Assembly (NCBI RefSeq): GCF_001279525.1
Contig: NZ_LGDY01000121.1
Coordinates: 7,750 to 71,749, forward strand
From: Nocardia sp. NRRL S-836
GTDB taxonomy: Bacteria > Actinomycetota > Actinomycetes > Mycobacteriales > Pseudonocardiaceae
Direction of reading: 5' to 3'
DNA: 64,000 nucleotides
Shown: positions 7,312 to 15,957 of the stretch, piece after piece
Layout: each line of letters begins with the position of its first letter
Position numbering within the stretch: the stretch's first letter is position 1
Program-made: the position numbers and the translations under genes
The notes under the pieces: generated by a model
Databases searched by the model: none
Seen by the model: only the letters and a program-made list of their open reading frames with translations
Told to the model about the DNA's origin: nothing

Positions 7312-9396
7312 ATGGTCACGTCACGCACGAGGTGGCTCTCCGCGCTCGCCGCGGCCGCGCTGCTCATCGGCTCGCCCGCTGCCGCGGCGACCGGGCACGG
7401 CCACAGGCACGGCCTCATCCGGGGGGAGGTGGCACGTCCGGCGCCGTCGGCGCCGCCGCGGCTGGGCGTGGTGAACGGACCGATCACCCCTGCCGGAACC
7501 GCGGCGCCGGCGGCCGGCACCGACCGGGTGGCGCTGCGGACGCTGGTGGTCGCGCTGGACGGCGCGGACTTCGGCCTGCCGACGTGGAAGGCGGTGCTCG
7601 ACCGGATCGGCACGCCCTACGACGTGCTGCTCGCGCGCACCGAACCGCTGACCGCGAGCCGTCTCGTCCGGCCGGACGGCACCGGCCGCTACCACGCGGT
7701 GCTGCTCACCGACAACGCCCTGCTCCAGGCGGACGGCTCGGGTGGCTACACCAGTGCGTTCGACCCGGCGGAGTGGCAGGCGCTGTGGGACTACGAGCGC
7801 GCCTACCGGGTGCGCCAGGTGTCGCTGTACACGTCGTGGGGCACGTTCCCGGAGGACTACTGCCTGCGGCCCGGCGTCGAGGGCGGGGTCGGCGACAGCG
7901 GCCTGCGGGCCACGCTGACGAGCGCGGGCAGCCGCCTCTTCGACCGCCTGGTGCCGAGCGCGGTGGTACCGGTCACGCAGTCCTACGTCTACCGGTCCAC
8001 GCTCGCACCGGGGTGCTCCGCACAGCCCTTGCTGAAGGCCGGCGCGTACGTGCTGGGCGTGGTCAGCACCTCGGCCGACGGGCGCGAGCGGGTGGCGTTG
8101 ACGTTCTCCTCCAACGAGTTCCTGCCGCAGACCGACATGCTGGGCTACGGGCTGGTGCGCTGGGCGACCCGCGGGGTGTTCGCGGGTGAGCTGCGGCACT
8201 GGATCGGCGTCGACGTCGACGACTGGTTCAACACCTCCGACCACCTGCACGACGACGGGCGGCTGGAGACCGATCCCGGCTTCCGGCTGAGCGGGTCCGA
8301 CGCCGCCGGGACCAACGCGCAGCAGAACGCGTTGCGCACGGCCTACCCGGTGGCCGCGGGCTTCACGCTGAACCTGCCCTACAACGGCGGCGACCTCACG
8401 CAGGAGGCGCCGTCCCGCTGCTCGTCGACGGGCACCCCGGATGCGCTCACGAGCTACTCGAAGTGCCTCGCCCGCAGCTTCCGGTGGGTCAACCACACGG
8501 TGACGCACCCGGAGCTCAACCTGACCGACTACGCGACGAGCCGCCAGGAGATCGCGGACAACCTCACCATCGGGCGCCGGGCCGGGCTCACCGTGCCGAC
8601 CGAGGTGCTCAAGACCCCCGCCTACTCCGGGCTCGGCGTGTACAACCCGGACCCGAACGCGCCGGACACCGACCCGCCGACCGACTTCGGGCTGGGCGCG
8701 TCCAACCAGGCGATGCTCAGCGCCGCCCGCGACACCGGCGTGCGCTACCTGCACGGCAACATGTCGTTCCCCAGCCACCGGCCGTCCTGCTTCAACTGCG
8801 GCGTCGTCCACCCGCTGCGGCCGGAGCTGCTCGTCGTGCCGGACTGGCCGACCAACATCGGCTACCAGGTGACCACGCCGGCCGAGGAAACCCTGCTGTA
8901 CAACAACCTCTACGGCCCGAACGGCCGGTTCCCCTACTACGACCACGACCTGAGCTACGCCGAGCTGCTCACCTACGAGTCCGAGGTCGGCCTGCAGCAC
9001 GTGATGAGCGGGTCCGCGTACAGCCACACCCTGCACCAGGGCAACCTGCGCCAGTTCTCCTCCGGCCGCAGCCTGACCTTCGACTGGCTGCGTGCCGTCG
9101 TCGACAGGTACGCGAGCCGGTTCGCCGTGCCGCTGCGCAACCCCGACTGGCCCGCGCTCGCGCGGTACGTCGAGGCGCGCACGAAGCACTTCGCCGAGCT
9201 GCGCGCGGCCGCCGACGCGGTCTGGGACCGTTCCAGCGGAACGGTCACCCGCACCGCCGCCACGACGGGTGCGGTGTTCCTCACGGGCGTGACCCACGCG
9301 TCGGGCACCGTCGACCGCTACGGCGCCGACGTCATCACGCAGCTGCCGGTCACCGCGGGCACCACGGTCGTCGCCACGGCGGTGCCCAGAGCATGA
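7312..9396 (+). CDS. Secreted polysaccharide deacetylase, CE18/Agd3-like (copy 1)
   Basis: The 694-aa protein has a signal peptide (RWLSALAAAALLIGSPAAAA), an N-terminal region of about 250 aa of the kind that precedes the catalytic domain in Agd3 (CBM87-like), then a deacetylase NodB-like barrel. Visible catalytic-type motifs are DVDDWF (302-306 region), NHTVTH (394-399) and YSHTLHQGN (about 570-578), plus SCFNCGVVHP. CE18 enzymes such as Aspergillus Agd3 remove acetyl groups from GalNAc-containing polymer outside the cell. The assignment is from motif order and neighbours, not a search. ATG 7312 is supported by GGGAGGGA 8 bp upstream. It overlaps its paralogue by 4 bp (ATGA) and heads an operon with a PelF-like transferase. 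A generic polysaccharide deacetylase is the fallback reading. Confidence 0.8.
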   Translation: MVTSRTRWLSALAAAALLIGSPAAAATGHGHRHGLIRGEVARPAPSAPPRLGVVNGPITPAGTAAPAAGTDRVALRTLVVALDGADFGLPTWKAVLDRIGTPYDVLLARTEPLTASRLVRPDGTGRYHAVLLTDNALLQADGSGGYTSAFDPAEWQALWDYERAYRVRQVSLYTSWGTFPEDYCLRPGVEGGVGDSGLRATLTSAGSRLFDRLVPSAVVPVTQSYVYRSTLAPGCSAQPLLKAGAYVLGVVSTSADGRERVALTFSSNEFLPQTDMLGYGLVRWATRGVFAGELRHWIGVDVDDWFNTSDHLHDDGRLETDPGFRLSGSDAAGTNAQQNALRTAYPVAAGFTLNLPYNGGDLTQEAPSRCSSTGTPDALTSYSKCLARSFRWVNHTVTHPELNLTDYATSRQEIADNLTIGRRAGLTVPTEVLKTPAYSGLGVYNPDPNAPDTDPPTDFGLGASNQAMLSAARDTGVRYLHGNMSFPSHRPSCFNCGVVHPLRPELLVVPDWPTNIGYQVTTPAEETLLYNNLYGPNGRFPYYDHDLSYAELLTYESEVGLQHVMSGSAYSHTLHQGNLRQFSSGRSLTFDWLRAVVDRYASRFAVPLRNPDWPALARYVEARTKHFAELRAAADAVWDRSSGTVTRTAATTGAVFLTGVTHASGTVDRYGADVITQLPVTAGTTVVATAVPRA

Positions 9397-11477
9397 GGTC
9401 AACGGTGGTCGCTCCCCTGCTGGTGGCCGTGGCCCTGGCCGTCACGACCCTCACGGTGCTCAGCCCGCCCGGTTCCGACCGGGCGGGCGGGGCGGCGGAA
9501 CAGGCCGATCCGGTGCCCTATCCGGTGCCCCGCAAGAAGTTCGTGCCGGTGCGGGCCGAGCGGCCGCCGGAGTCCACCGGTGGCCGCGGTGAGCGGGTCG
9601 CGTTGCGGCAGCTGGTGATCGCGACGGGTCAGGACGACTTCGGGCTCGCCACGTGGAGATCGGTGCTCGACACCATCGGCACGCCCTACGACGTGCTGCA
9701 CGCCGGTGCCGAGCGCCTGACCCCGGAGCGGCTGGTCCGCCCGGACGGCGTCGGCCGCTACGACGCGGTGCTGCTGACGAGCAACGCGCTGCTGCGAGCG
9801 GGACCGGACGGCACCTACGCGAGTGGGTTCGACGCGGAGCAGTGGACGGTCCTGTGGGACTACGAGCGGGCTTACGGCGTCCGGCAGGTGTCGCTGAACG
9901 CCCACCCCGGCACGGTCCCGGAGGACCTGTGCCTGCGGACGGGCACCGAGGGCGCGGTCGGCGACGCGGGGATCGAGCTGGCGTTGCCCGACGCGGGCGC
10001 CGCCGTCTTCGACCACCTCCGGCCGGACGCGCGGATCCCCCTGGTCAGCTCGTACGTCTACCGGGCAGGGCTGGCCGCCGGCTGTGCCGCCGAGGCGGTG
10101 CTGACGGCGGGTGACGCGGTCGTGGGCGTGCGCAGCCGGTCGCCGGACGGCAGGGAGCGGCTCGCACTGACGTTCTCGCTGGGACCCGACGACGTGACGG
10201 CGGCGCTGCTCGGTCCCGGGCTCGTGCGGTGGGCGACGCGCGGTGTGCTGCTGGGCGAGCAACGGCACTGGTTCACCGTGGACGTCGACGACTGGTTCAA
10301 CTCCACGGCGCGCCTGCGCGCGGACGGCACGCTCGACCAGTTCCGGCTCAGCGGCGCCGACGCGAAGGCGGCGAGCGCGCACCAACGCGAGCTGCGGGCC
10401 CGCTACCCGGTCGCCGGCGAGTTCACGCTCACCCTGCCCTTCAACGGGAGCAGGCTGGTGACCGACGCCCCGGCGTCCTGCGCGCAGCAGACGCCCGACA
10501 CGCTCAGCAGCTGCTCGCGGGAGCTCGTGCGGGAGTTCCGGTGGGTCAACCACACGGCGACGCATCCGCAGATGAACGACACCTCCTACGACGTCAGCCG
10601 CACGGAGATCAGCGAGAACCTGGCGATCGCCGCGGCGGCGGGGCTGCCCGTGCCGGCGAGCGTGCTCAAGACGCCGGAGTACTCGGGACTCGGCGTCTAC
10701 ACACCGGATCCGAGCTCGGCCGACCCGCCCACGGACTTCGGTCTCACCGGGTCGAACCGGGCGATGCTCGACGCCGCGTACGACGCCGGTGTGCGGTACG
10801 TGCAGGGCAACATGTCGTTCGCCGGTCACCGGCCGTCCTGCTTCAACTGCGGCGTCGTCCACCCGCTGCGGTCCGAGCTGCTGGTCGTGCCGGACTGGCC
10901 GACCGCCACCGCCTTCGAGGCCACCGCTCCAGAGGAGCAGACGGCGCTGTACAACCAGCAGTACGGCCGCAACGGCAAGGCGTCCGACCACCGCGACCAC
11001 GACCTGACCTACGAGCAGGCGCTCGACTCCGAGGCCGAGGTGGCGGTGCGCCACCTGGCGAGCGGCTCGGTCTACGCGCACACCCTGCACCAGGGCAACC
11101 TGCGCGAGTACGCGCCGGGACGTTCCCTCGGGTTCGACTGGATCACCGCGACCGTGGCGAAGTACGCGGCGCTGCACCGGGTTCCGCTGCTCAGCCCGGA
11201 CTGGCTGACGCTCGCCCGGTACGTGCAGGGGCGCACCGCGCACTTCGCCGAGCTCGCGAGCGGACGGGACGCGGTGTGGGACCGCAGCACCGGCGCGATC
11301 ACCTACGTGCCGGGCGCGGCCGGGTCCCTGTTCCTCACCGGTGTGCGGCAGCGGGAGGCCACCGAGGCCGACCAGGCGGGCAGTGACGAGAGCGACTCCT
11401 ACGGCGCGGACACCGTGGCGCGGGTGGGACTGGCGGCGGACGCGCCCGTGGTGCTGATGGCGAGCCCGCGCCCATGA
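9393..11477 (+). CDS. Secreted polysaccharide deacetylase, CE18/Agd3-like (copy 2)
   Basis: This paralogue of the preceding gene is also exactly 694 aa and is colinear with it: DFGLATWRSVLD, IGTPYDVL, VDVDDWFN (about 296-303), NHTATH (386-391), LKTPEYSGLGVY, HRPSCFNCGVVHP and HTLHQGN all recur. Its N-terminus (VAPLLVAVALAVTTLTVLSPP) is a signal peptide or signal anchor without a clear cleavage motif, so copy 2 may stay membrane-attached while copy 1 is released; this is inference. The start is fixed by the ATGA overlap at 9393-9396. An acidic insert (EATEADQAGSDESDS) near the C-terminus is absent from copy 1. The stop overlaps the start of the glycosyltransferase, indicating translational coupling. 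Confidence 0.8.
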   Translation: MRSTVVAPLLVAVALAVTTLTVLSPPGSDRAGGAAEQADPVPYPVPRKKFVPVRAERPPESTGGRGERVALRQLVIATGQDDFGLATWRSVLDTIGTPYDVLHAGAERLTPERLVRPDGVGRYDAVLLTSNALLRAGPDGTYASGFDAEQWTVLWDYERAYGVRQVSLNAHPGTVPEDLCLRTGTEGAVGDAGIELALPDAGAAVFDHLRPDARIPLVSSYVYRAGLAAGCAAEAVLTAGDAVVGVRSRSPDGRERLALTFSLGPDDVTAALLGPGLVRWATRGVLLGEQRHWFTVDVDDWFNSTARLRADGTLDQFRLSGADAKAASAHQRELRARYPVAGEFTLTLPFNGSRLVTDAPASCAQQTPDTLSSCSRELVREFRWVNHTATHPQMNDTSYDVSRTEISENLAIAAAAGLPVPASVLKTPEYSGLGVYTPDPSSADPPTDFGLTGSNRAMLDAAYDAGVRYVQGNMSFAGHRPSCFNCGVVHPLRSELLVVPDWPTATAFEATAPEEQTALYNQQYGRNGKASDHRDHDLTYEQALDSEAEVAVRHLASGSVYAHTLHQGNLREYAPGRSLGFDWITATVAKYAALHRVPLLSPDWLTLARYVQGRTAHFAELASGRDAVWDRSTGAITYVPGAAGSLFLTGVRQREATEADQAGSDESDSYGADTVARVGLAADAPVVLMASPRP

Positions 11478-12937
11478 CGACCTACCAGGAACTGGACCTC
11501 GCCGGGCTCGCCGCCGCGGACGACGGCGCACCGTTGCGCATCGCGCTGGTCTCCGAAGGCTGCTACCCGTTCCACCCCGGCGGTGTGAGCCTGTGGTGCG
11601 ACCAGCTCGTCCGCGGCATGCCCCGGCACGCGTTCACCGCCGTGGCGCTGACCGCGGACGGCACCGAGCAGCCGTGGTGGCCGCGCCCGGCCAACCTCGC
11701 CGAGGTGGTGACGATGCCGTTGTGGGGCAGACGTCCCCGGCGGGCCCGCCAGCGGCCCGCCGGGTTCTCCGAGGTGCACGAAGCGTTCCTGCGGTCGTTC
11801 CTCCCGTACACGGACCGGAGTCCGGAGCGGTTCGCCCGGTCCCTGCGGCAGATCTTCGAGCTCGCGCAGAGCCGCGACGTCGGTGCGGCGCTCGTGTCCA
11901 ACGACGCGGTCGCGCGGCTGGTCCACGCGGTGGCCGACTGCGGCGAGGGCCCGATCTCGTTGCGGGACGCCGTGATCGCGACCGATCTGCTCGAACACTC
12001 GTTGCGGCCCCTGCTGTTCCCGCCGATCCAGGTGGACGTGTGCCACCTGGCGATGAACGGGTTGAGCGCGCTGGTGGGCATGGCCGCGAAGTGGGCGCAC
12101 GGAACGCCGTTGCTGATGTCCGAGCACGGCGTGTACCTGCGCGAGCGGTACCTCGGCGCGGTCGGCGAGTCGATGTCGCTGCCGGCGAAGGTCGTCATGC
12201 TGAGCTTCCACCGGGCGCTCGCGGCCGCGGCCTACCGCGCCTGCGACATGCTCACCCCGCACTCCGACTACAACCGCCGCTGGCAGCTGCGCGGCGGGGC
12301 CGACTCCGGTCGCATGTGGACGATGTACAACGGCATCGACCCGGCGGAGTTCCCGCTGGCGCCGGGCGAACCGGACGTGCCCACGATCGTGTTCGTCGGC
12401 CGGATCGACCCGCTCAAGGACCTGCACACGTTGATCAGGGCGTTCGGCGAGGTCCGGCGCGCGCTGCCGCAGGCGCGGCTGCGCGTCTTCGGCCCGGTGC
12501 CCGAGGCGAACAAGGGCTACCACGCGAGCTGCCTGCAGCTCGTCGACCAGCTCGGGCTGACCGGCGCCGCGGTGTTCGAGGGGCTGGTGCCCAGCCAGGT
12601 CGACGCCTACCACGCCGGTCACGTCGTGGCGCTGACGAGCGTGTCGGAGGGCTTCCCGTTCACCGTCGTGGAGGCGATGTCGACCGGCAGGCCACCGGTG
12701 TGCACCGACGTCGGCGGTGTCAGCGAGGCCGTCGCGGACGCGGGGCTCGTCGTGCCGCCGCGTGACCACGAGGCCGTGGCGCGGGCGTGCGTGCGGCTGC
12801 TGACCGACGGCGGGCTGCGCAAGCAGATGGGCGCACTCGCACGGCAACGCGTCGTCGAGCGCTTCACCGTCCAGCGGTGGAACGACAGCTACCGGGCGAG
12901 GTACGCCGAGCTCGTCACCGCGGAGGCCGCGCGATGA
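11474..12937 (+). CDS. PelF-like family 4 glycosyltransferase (DUF3492)
   Basis: The 487-aa GT-B protein has the PelF N-terminal signature IALVSEGCYPFHPGGVSLW (DUF3492), the acceptor-side MSEHGVYLRERYL, and a GT4 C-terminal donor domain with FVGRIDPLKD and SEGFPFTVVEAMSTGRPP (E-x7-E). In Pel systems PelF is the soluble transferase that polymerises the GalNAc-containing chain from a UDP-sugar at the inner membrane. No transmembrane segment is visible, as in PelF. The gene is coupled by ATGA overlaps to the deacetylase upstream and the membrane protein downstream, matching a polymerisation/export/modification unit. The donor sugar is inferred only from context. Confidence 0.85.
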   Translation: MTTYQELDLAGLAAADDGAPLRIALVSEGCYPFHPGGVSLWCDQLVRGMPRHAFTAVALTADGTEQPWWPRPANLAEVVTMPLWGRRPRRARQRPAGFSEVHEAFLRSFLPYTDRSPERFARSLRQIFELAQSRDVGAALVSNDAVARLVHAVADCGEGPISLRDAVIATDLLEHSLRPLLFPPIQVDVCHLAMNGLSALVGMAAKWAHGTPLLMSEHGVYLRERYLGAVGESMSLPAKVVMLSFHRALAAAAYRACDMLTPHSDYNRRWQLRGGADSGRMWTMYNGIDPAEFPLAPGEPDVPTIVFVGRIDPLKDLHTLIRAFGEVRRALPQARLRVFGPVPEANKGYHASCLQLVDQLGLTGAAVFEGLVPSQVDAYHAGHVVALTSVSEGFPFTVVEAMSTGRPPVCTDVGGVSEAVADAGLVVPPRDHEAVARACVRLLTDGGLRKQMGALARQRVVERFTVQRWNDSYRARYAELVTAEAAR

Positions 12938-14247
12938 TCCCGGACGAGCTGGTGGACCGCGTGGCCGCGCTGCTGCCCGACCCGGTGGACGAGCTGCAGG
13001 TGGCCGCGCTGCTGGAGAGCCAGGGCATCACCGACCAGGTCGCCACCGAACGCTACGGGCGCGCCGACGTGTTCGTGCTCGGCGAGGAGGTGTTCGAACG
13101 GCTGCCCCGCGCGAGCGTCGCCACCGCACCGGAGCCGCCGGCCGGCACGTGGCTGCACGCCGTGCGCGGACCGCTGTACCTGGCGCCGACGACCGCGTTC
13201 CCCGCCGTGGCCGCGGTACTCGGTGGCCCGGCCGCCGTGCGGGCGATGGTGCTCGCGACCGCTGTGACGTGGGTGTGGGGCTCCGGCACGAGTGCCGTCG
13301 CGCACCGGTTGCTCGGGGTCGGGGCCGCGGGCGCCGCCGCGCGGTCGTTGCGGTTGCTCGGTGCCGCCGGGGTGGCGGTCGCCGTTGCCGTCGCGGGCAC
13401 GGCGCTGGGCTGGCCGGCCGCGGTGTTCGTGCTGGCGCTGGCCGGGTTGCAGCTCGCGATCGGCGTTCTGCTGTTCCACGGCAGGGAGGTCGTGCTCGCC
13501 GCGGCGGTGGTGCCCGCCGGTGCCGGTGGCCTGCTGCACCTGGTGTCGGGTGCCGTTCAACCCGTGCTGGTGCTCGGCGGCGTGACCGTGCTGCTCGCCG
13601 TCGGCGGCGCGTGGTGGGCCGGCCGCGGCGCACGTGACCGCGCGGGTGTCCGGCTGCCTCCCCCGCGGCTGCTGCTCGCCGCCGCACTGCCCGGCGGCGT
13701 GTACGCGGCGTTGTGCGCGGCTCTCCTGCTGCACACGGATTCCCGCTACGTGCTCAGCGCGGTCGACCTGGCCGTGGCGGCCGCACCGCTGGTGCTCGGG
13801 ATGGGTGTGGTCGAGTGGCGCGCGCACCGGTTCTTCGAGGTGGCCTCGGCCGAGCTGCGCCGGTGCGCGCTGCCGCGGGAGTTCGGCGCGGCGACGTGGC
13901 GCGCCCTGCTGCTGGAGCTCGGTTTCTGCCTGGTGGCGCTGGGTTCCGCGGCGCTCGTGCTGCTCGTGGCGCTGCGCTGGGCCGGTGTGCTCACCTCGTC
14001 CGGTGCGCTGCTGATCGACGGGCACGTCCTGCTCGGCGGCGCGTTCTTCCTGGGGTTCGTGCTCGTCCGGACCGGTGGCGCGGTGCTCGCACCCCTGATC
14101 GTGTCCGGTGTCCTGGTCGGCAACGTCGTGGCGGACCGGCTCCTGGCCGATCCCGTGCCGGTCTTCGTGACCGCCTGCGCCGCGTTGCCGGTCTTCCTGC
14201 TCGTGGCGCTCCGCTGGAGCGTCGGACAGGTTCGCCACTACCGATGA
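12934..14247 (+). CDS. Polytopic membrane protein, candidate EPS exporter
   Basis: The 437-aa protein has a soluble N-terminal section of about 75 residues (LVDRVAALLPDPVDELQVAAL, then a basic/acidic stretch) followed by some 11-12 hydrophobic segments, for example LGAAGVAVAVAVAGTALG, AVVPAGAGGLLHLVSG, LAVAAAPLVLGMGVVEW and LGFCLVALGSAALVLLVAL. Length and helix count resemble MOP/Wzx-type flippases or PelG (about 456 aa), and it occupies the PelG position directly after a PelF-like gene, coupled by an ATGA overlap. No specific PelG motif is recognisable. The transporter role is inference from topology and position; an inner-membrane scaffold is an alternative. Confidence 0.7.
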   Translation: MIPDELVDRVAALLPDPVDELQVAALLESQGITDQVATERYGRADVFVLGEEVFERLPRASVATAPEPPAGTWLHAVRGPLYLAPTTAFPAVAAVLGGPAAVRAMVLATAVTWVWGSGTSAVAHRLLGVGAAGAAARSLRLLGAAGVAVAVAVAGTALGWPAAVFVLALAGLQLAIGVLLFHGREVVLAAAVVPAGAGGLLHLVSGAVQPVLVLGGVTVLLAVGGAWWAGRGARDRAGVRLPPPRLLLAAALPGGVYAALCAALLLHTDSRYVLSAVDLAVAAAPLVLGMGVVEWRAHRFFEVASAELRRCALPREFGAATWRALLLELGFCLVALGSAALVLLVALRWAGVLTSSGALLIDGHVLLGGAFFLGFVLVRTGGAVLAPLIVSGVLVGNVVADRLLADPVPVFVTACAALPVFLLVALRWSVGQVRHYR

Positions 14248-14261
14248 GGAAGTGATCTCCC

Positions 14262-15005
14262 ATGCATGCGGTGATACTCGCCGGCGGCAGAGGAGTGCGA
14301 CTGCGCCCTTACACCACGGCGCTGCCCAAACCGCTCGTACCGATCGGCGAGGAGTACGCCATCCTCGACATAATCCTGCAGCAGCTCGGGATGCGGGGCT
14401 TCGAGCGGGTGACGCTCGCGATCGGGCACCTGGGTTCGCTGATCCGCGCGTTCGTCGGCGACGGGTCCAAGTGGGACCTCGCGGTCGACTACACGGAGGA
14501 GAAAGCGCCGCTGTCGACCATCGGGCCGTTGCTCAACATCGTCGACCTGCTGCCCGAGCACTTCCTCGTGATGAACGGGGACGTGCTCACCGACCTCGAC
14601 TACGCGGCGCTGCTGGACCACCACGTCGCCTGCGGCGCCCCGCTGACGGTGGCCACGTACCAGCGCAAGGTGAAGATCGACTTCGGCACGCTGTCCACGG
14701 CGGAGGGACGCATCGTCGACTTCGTGGAGAAGCCGGAGCTGTTCTACGGCGTCAGCATGGGCGTGTACGCCATGACCCGCAAGACGCTCACGCCGTACCC
14801 GCGCAACGTCCCCTTCGGACTGGACGAGCTCGTGCTCGACCTGCTCGCCCGCGGCGAGGGACCGGCGGCGTTCGACTTCGCCGGCTACTGGCTCGACATC
14901 GGCCGGCCCGACGACTACGACGAGGCCAACCGCGAGTTCGAGCGGCTGCGGCCGGTGCTGCTGCCCGGCAGCGCGAGCAGAGCGGTGCTGGACGTGACGT
15001 CGTGA
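14262..15005 (+). CDS. Sugar-1-phosphate nucleotidyltransferase
   Basis: The 247-aa protein carries the nucleotidyl-transferase signature LAGGRGVRLRPYT followed by LPKPLVPIG, the metal/phosphate-binding VMNGDVLTDLDY, and VEKPELFYGVSMGVY. Such enzymes form NDP-sugars from sugar-1-phosphate and NTP; the sequence resembles the short GDP-mannose/glucose-1-phosphate class without a left-handed beta-helix acyltransferase domain. The start ATG 14262 has GAGGAAG 8 bp upstream, overlapping the previous stop. The stop overlaps the GTG of the following reductase gene by 4 bp. It probably supplies an activated sugar to the polymer made by this operon; which base and sugar is not decidable here. Confidence 0.85.
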   Translation: MHAVILAGGRGVRLRPYTTALPKPLVPIGEEYAILDIILQQLGMRGFERVTLAIGHLGSLIRAFVGDGSKWDLAVDYTEEKAPLSTIGPLLNIVDLLPEHFLVMNGDVLTDLDYAALLDHHVACGAPLTVATYQRKVKIDFGTLSTAEGRIVDFVEKPELFYGVSMGVYAMTRKTLTPYPRNVPFGLDELVLDLLARGEGPAAFDFAGYWLDIGRPDDYDEANREFERLRPVLLPGSASRAVLDVTS

Positions 15006-15901
15006 CCGCGCTGCTGTTCGGTGCGGCCGGCTGCCTCGGCCGGGCCGCGGAGAAGGAGCTGCGCGGTCGCGGCACGCGGGTCGTCCGGGTCAGCCGCGCG
15101 GTGCCGCGCGATCGCCACTGGATGCGGCACGACCTGGTCCACGGCACCACCGGCGAGCTGGTCGACCTGCTGAGATCGGTGCGGCCCGAGGTGGTGGTCA
15201 ACTGCACGGGGCTGCTGGACGGCACGACCGCCGAGCTCGTCGCCGCCAACGTGACCGCCACGGCGAACCTGCTCGACGCGCTTCCCCGGGCCGTGCCGTC
15301 CGCACGGCTCGTCGTGCTCGGCTCCGCGGCCGAGTACGGCCGGGTTCCGCACGGCCGCCCGGTCGGCGAGGACGCGGTGCCGGAACCGGTGTCCGGGTAC
15401 GGGATCACCAAGCTCGCGAGCACGTTGCTGGTGCGCGACGCGGTCGTGGCCGGCCGGCTGGACGCCGTGGCGCTGCGGGTCTTCAACCCGATCGGCGCCG
15501 ACCTCCCGCCCGGCACCGTGCTGGGCAGGGCGGCGGAGGCGATGCGAACGGCCCTGCACGAGGGCACCGACATCACGCTCGGGCCGCTCGACGCGTACCG
15601 CGACTTCGTCGACGTCGCCGACGTGGCGGCCGCGATCGCGGACGCGGCGCTGGCGGCCGCGGTGCCCGAGCCGGTGCTCAACGTCGGTACCGGCCGGGCG
15701 GTGGCGGTGCGCGACGTGGTGGCGGTCCTGGCCGAGGTCGCCGGCTTCACCGGCCGGGTGCGGGAGACCGCCGCGGCGCAGGCGAGGTCCGCCGCGGTCA
15801 CCTGGATCGCCGCGGACACCACCCGTGTGCGGCAGGCGCTGGGCTGGTCGCCCCGCCGCGACCTGGCCGACTCGGTGAAGGCGGTGTGGGAGGGGGTGTG
15901 A
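15002..15901 (+). CDS. NAD(P)-dependent SDR epimerase/reductase (RMD-like)
   Basis: The 299-aa extended SDR has a Rossmann glycine motif GAAGCLG at the N-terminus, the catalytic SGYGITK (Tyr-x3-Lys), and FNPIGADLPPGTVLG. The last motif is often seen in GDP-4-keto-6-deoxy-mannose reductases and related nucleotide-sugar reductases. It is the last gene of the rightward operon, coupled by a GTGA overlap to the nucleotidyltransferase, so the two may act in sequence on the same NDP-sugar. Reductase versus epimerase is not settled by the motifs seen. A strong hairpin follows. Confidence 0.8.
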   Translation: MTALLFGAAGCLGRAAEKELRGRGTRVVRVSRAVPRDRHWMRHDLVHGTTGELVDLLRSVRPEVVVNCTGLLDGTTAELVAANVTATANLLDALPRAVPSARLVVLGSAAEYGRVPHGRPVGEDAVPEPVSGYGITKLASTLLVRDAVVAGRLDAVALRVFNPIGADLPPGTVLGRAAEAMRTALHEGTDITLGPLDAYRDFVDVADVAAAIADAALAAAVPEPVLNVGTGRAVAVRDVVAVLAEVAGFTGRVRETAAAQARSAAVTWIAADTTRVRQALGWSPRRDLADSVKAVWEGV

Positions 15902-15907
15902 CCGCGG

Positions 15908-15957
15908 TCCGGTGCGGGAAGGCACGGTCCGGCGGACGCGTGCCTTCCCGCACCGGA
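15908..15957. terminator. Bidirectional terminator separating the two EPS operons
   Basis: Arms of 18 bp at 15908-15925 and 15940-15957 are perfectly complementary around a 14-nt loop. They lie exactly between the stop of the rightward reductase and the stop of the leftward epimerase, and mark the meeting point of two convergent operons. Confidence 0.85.
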
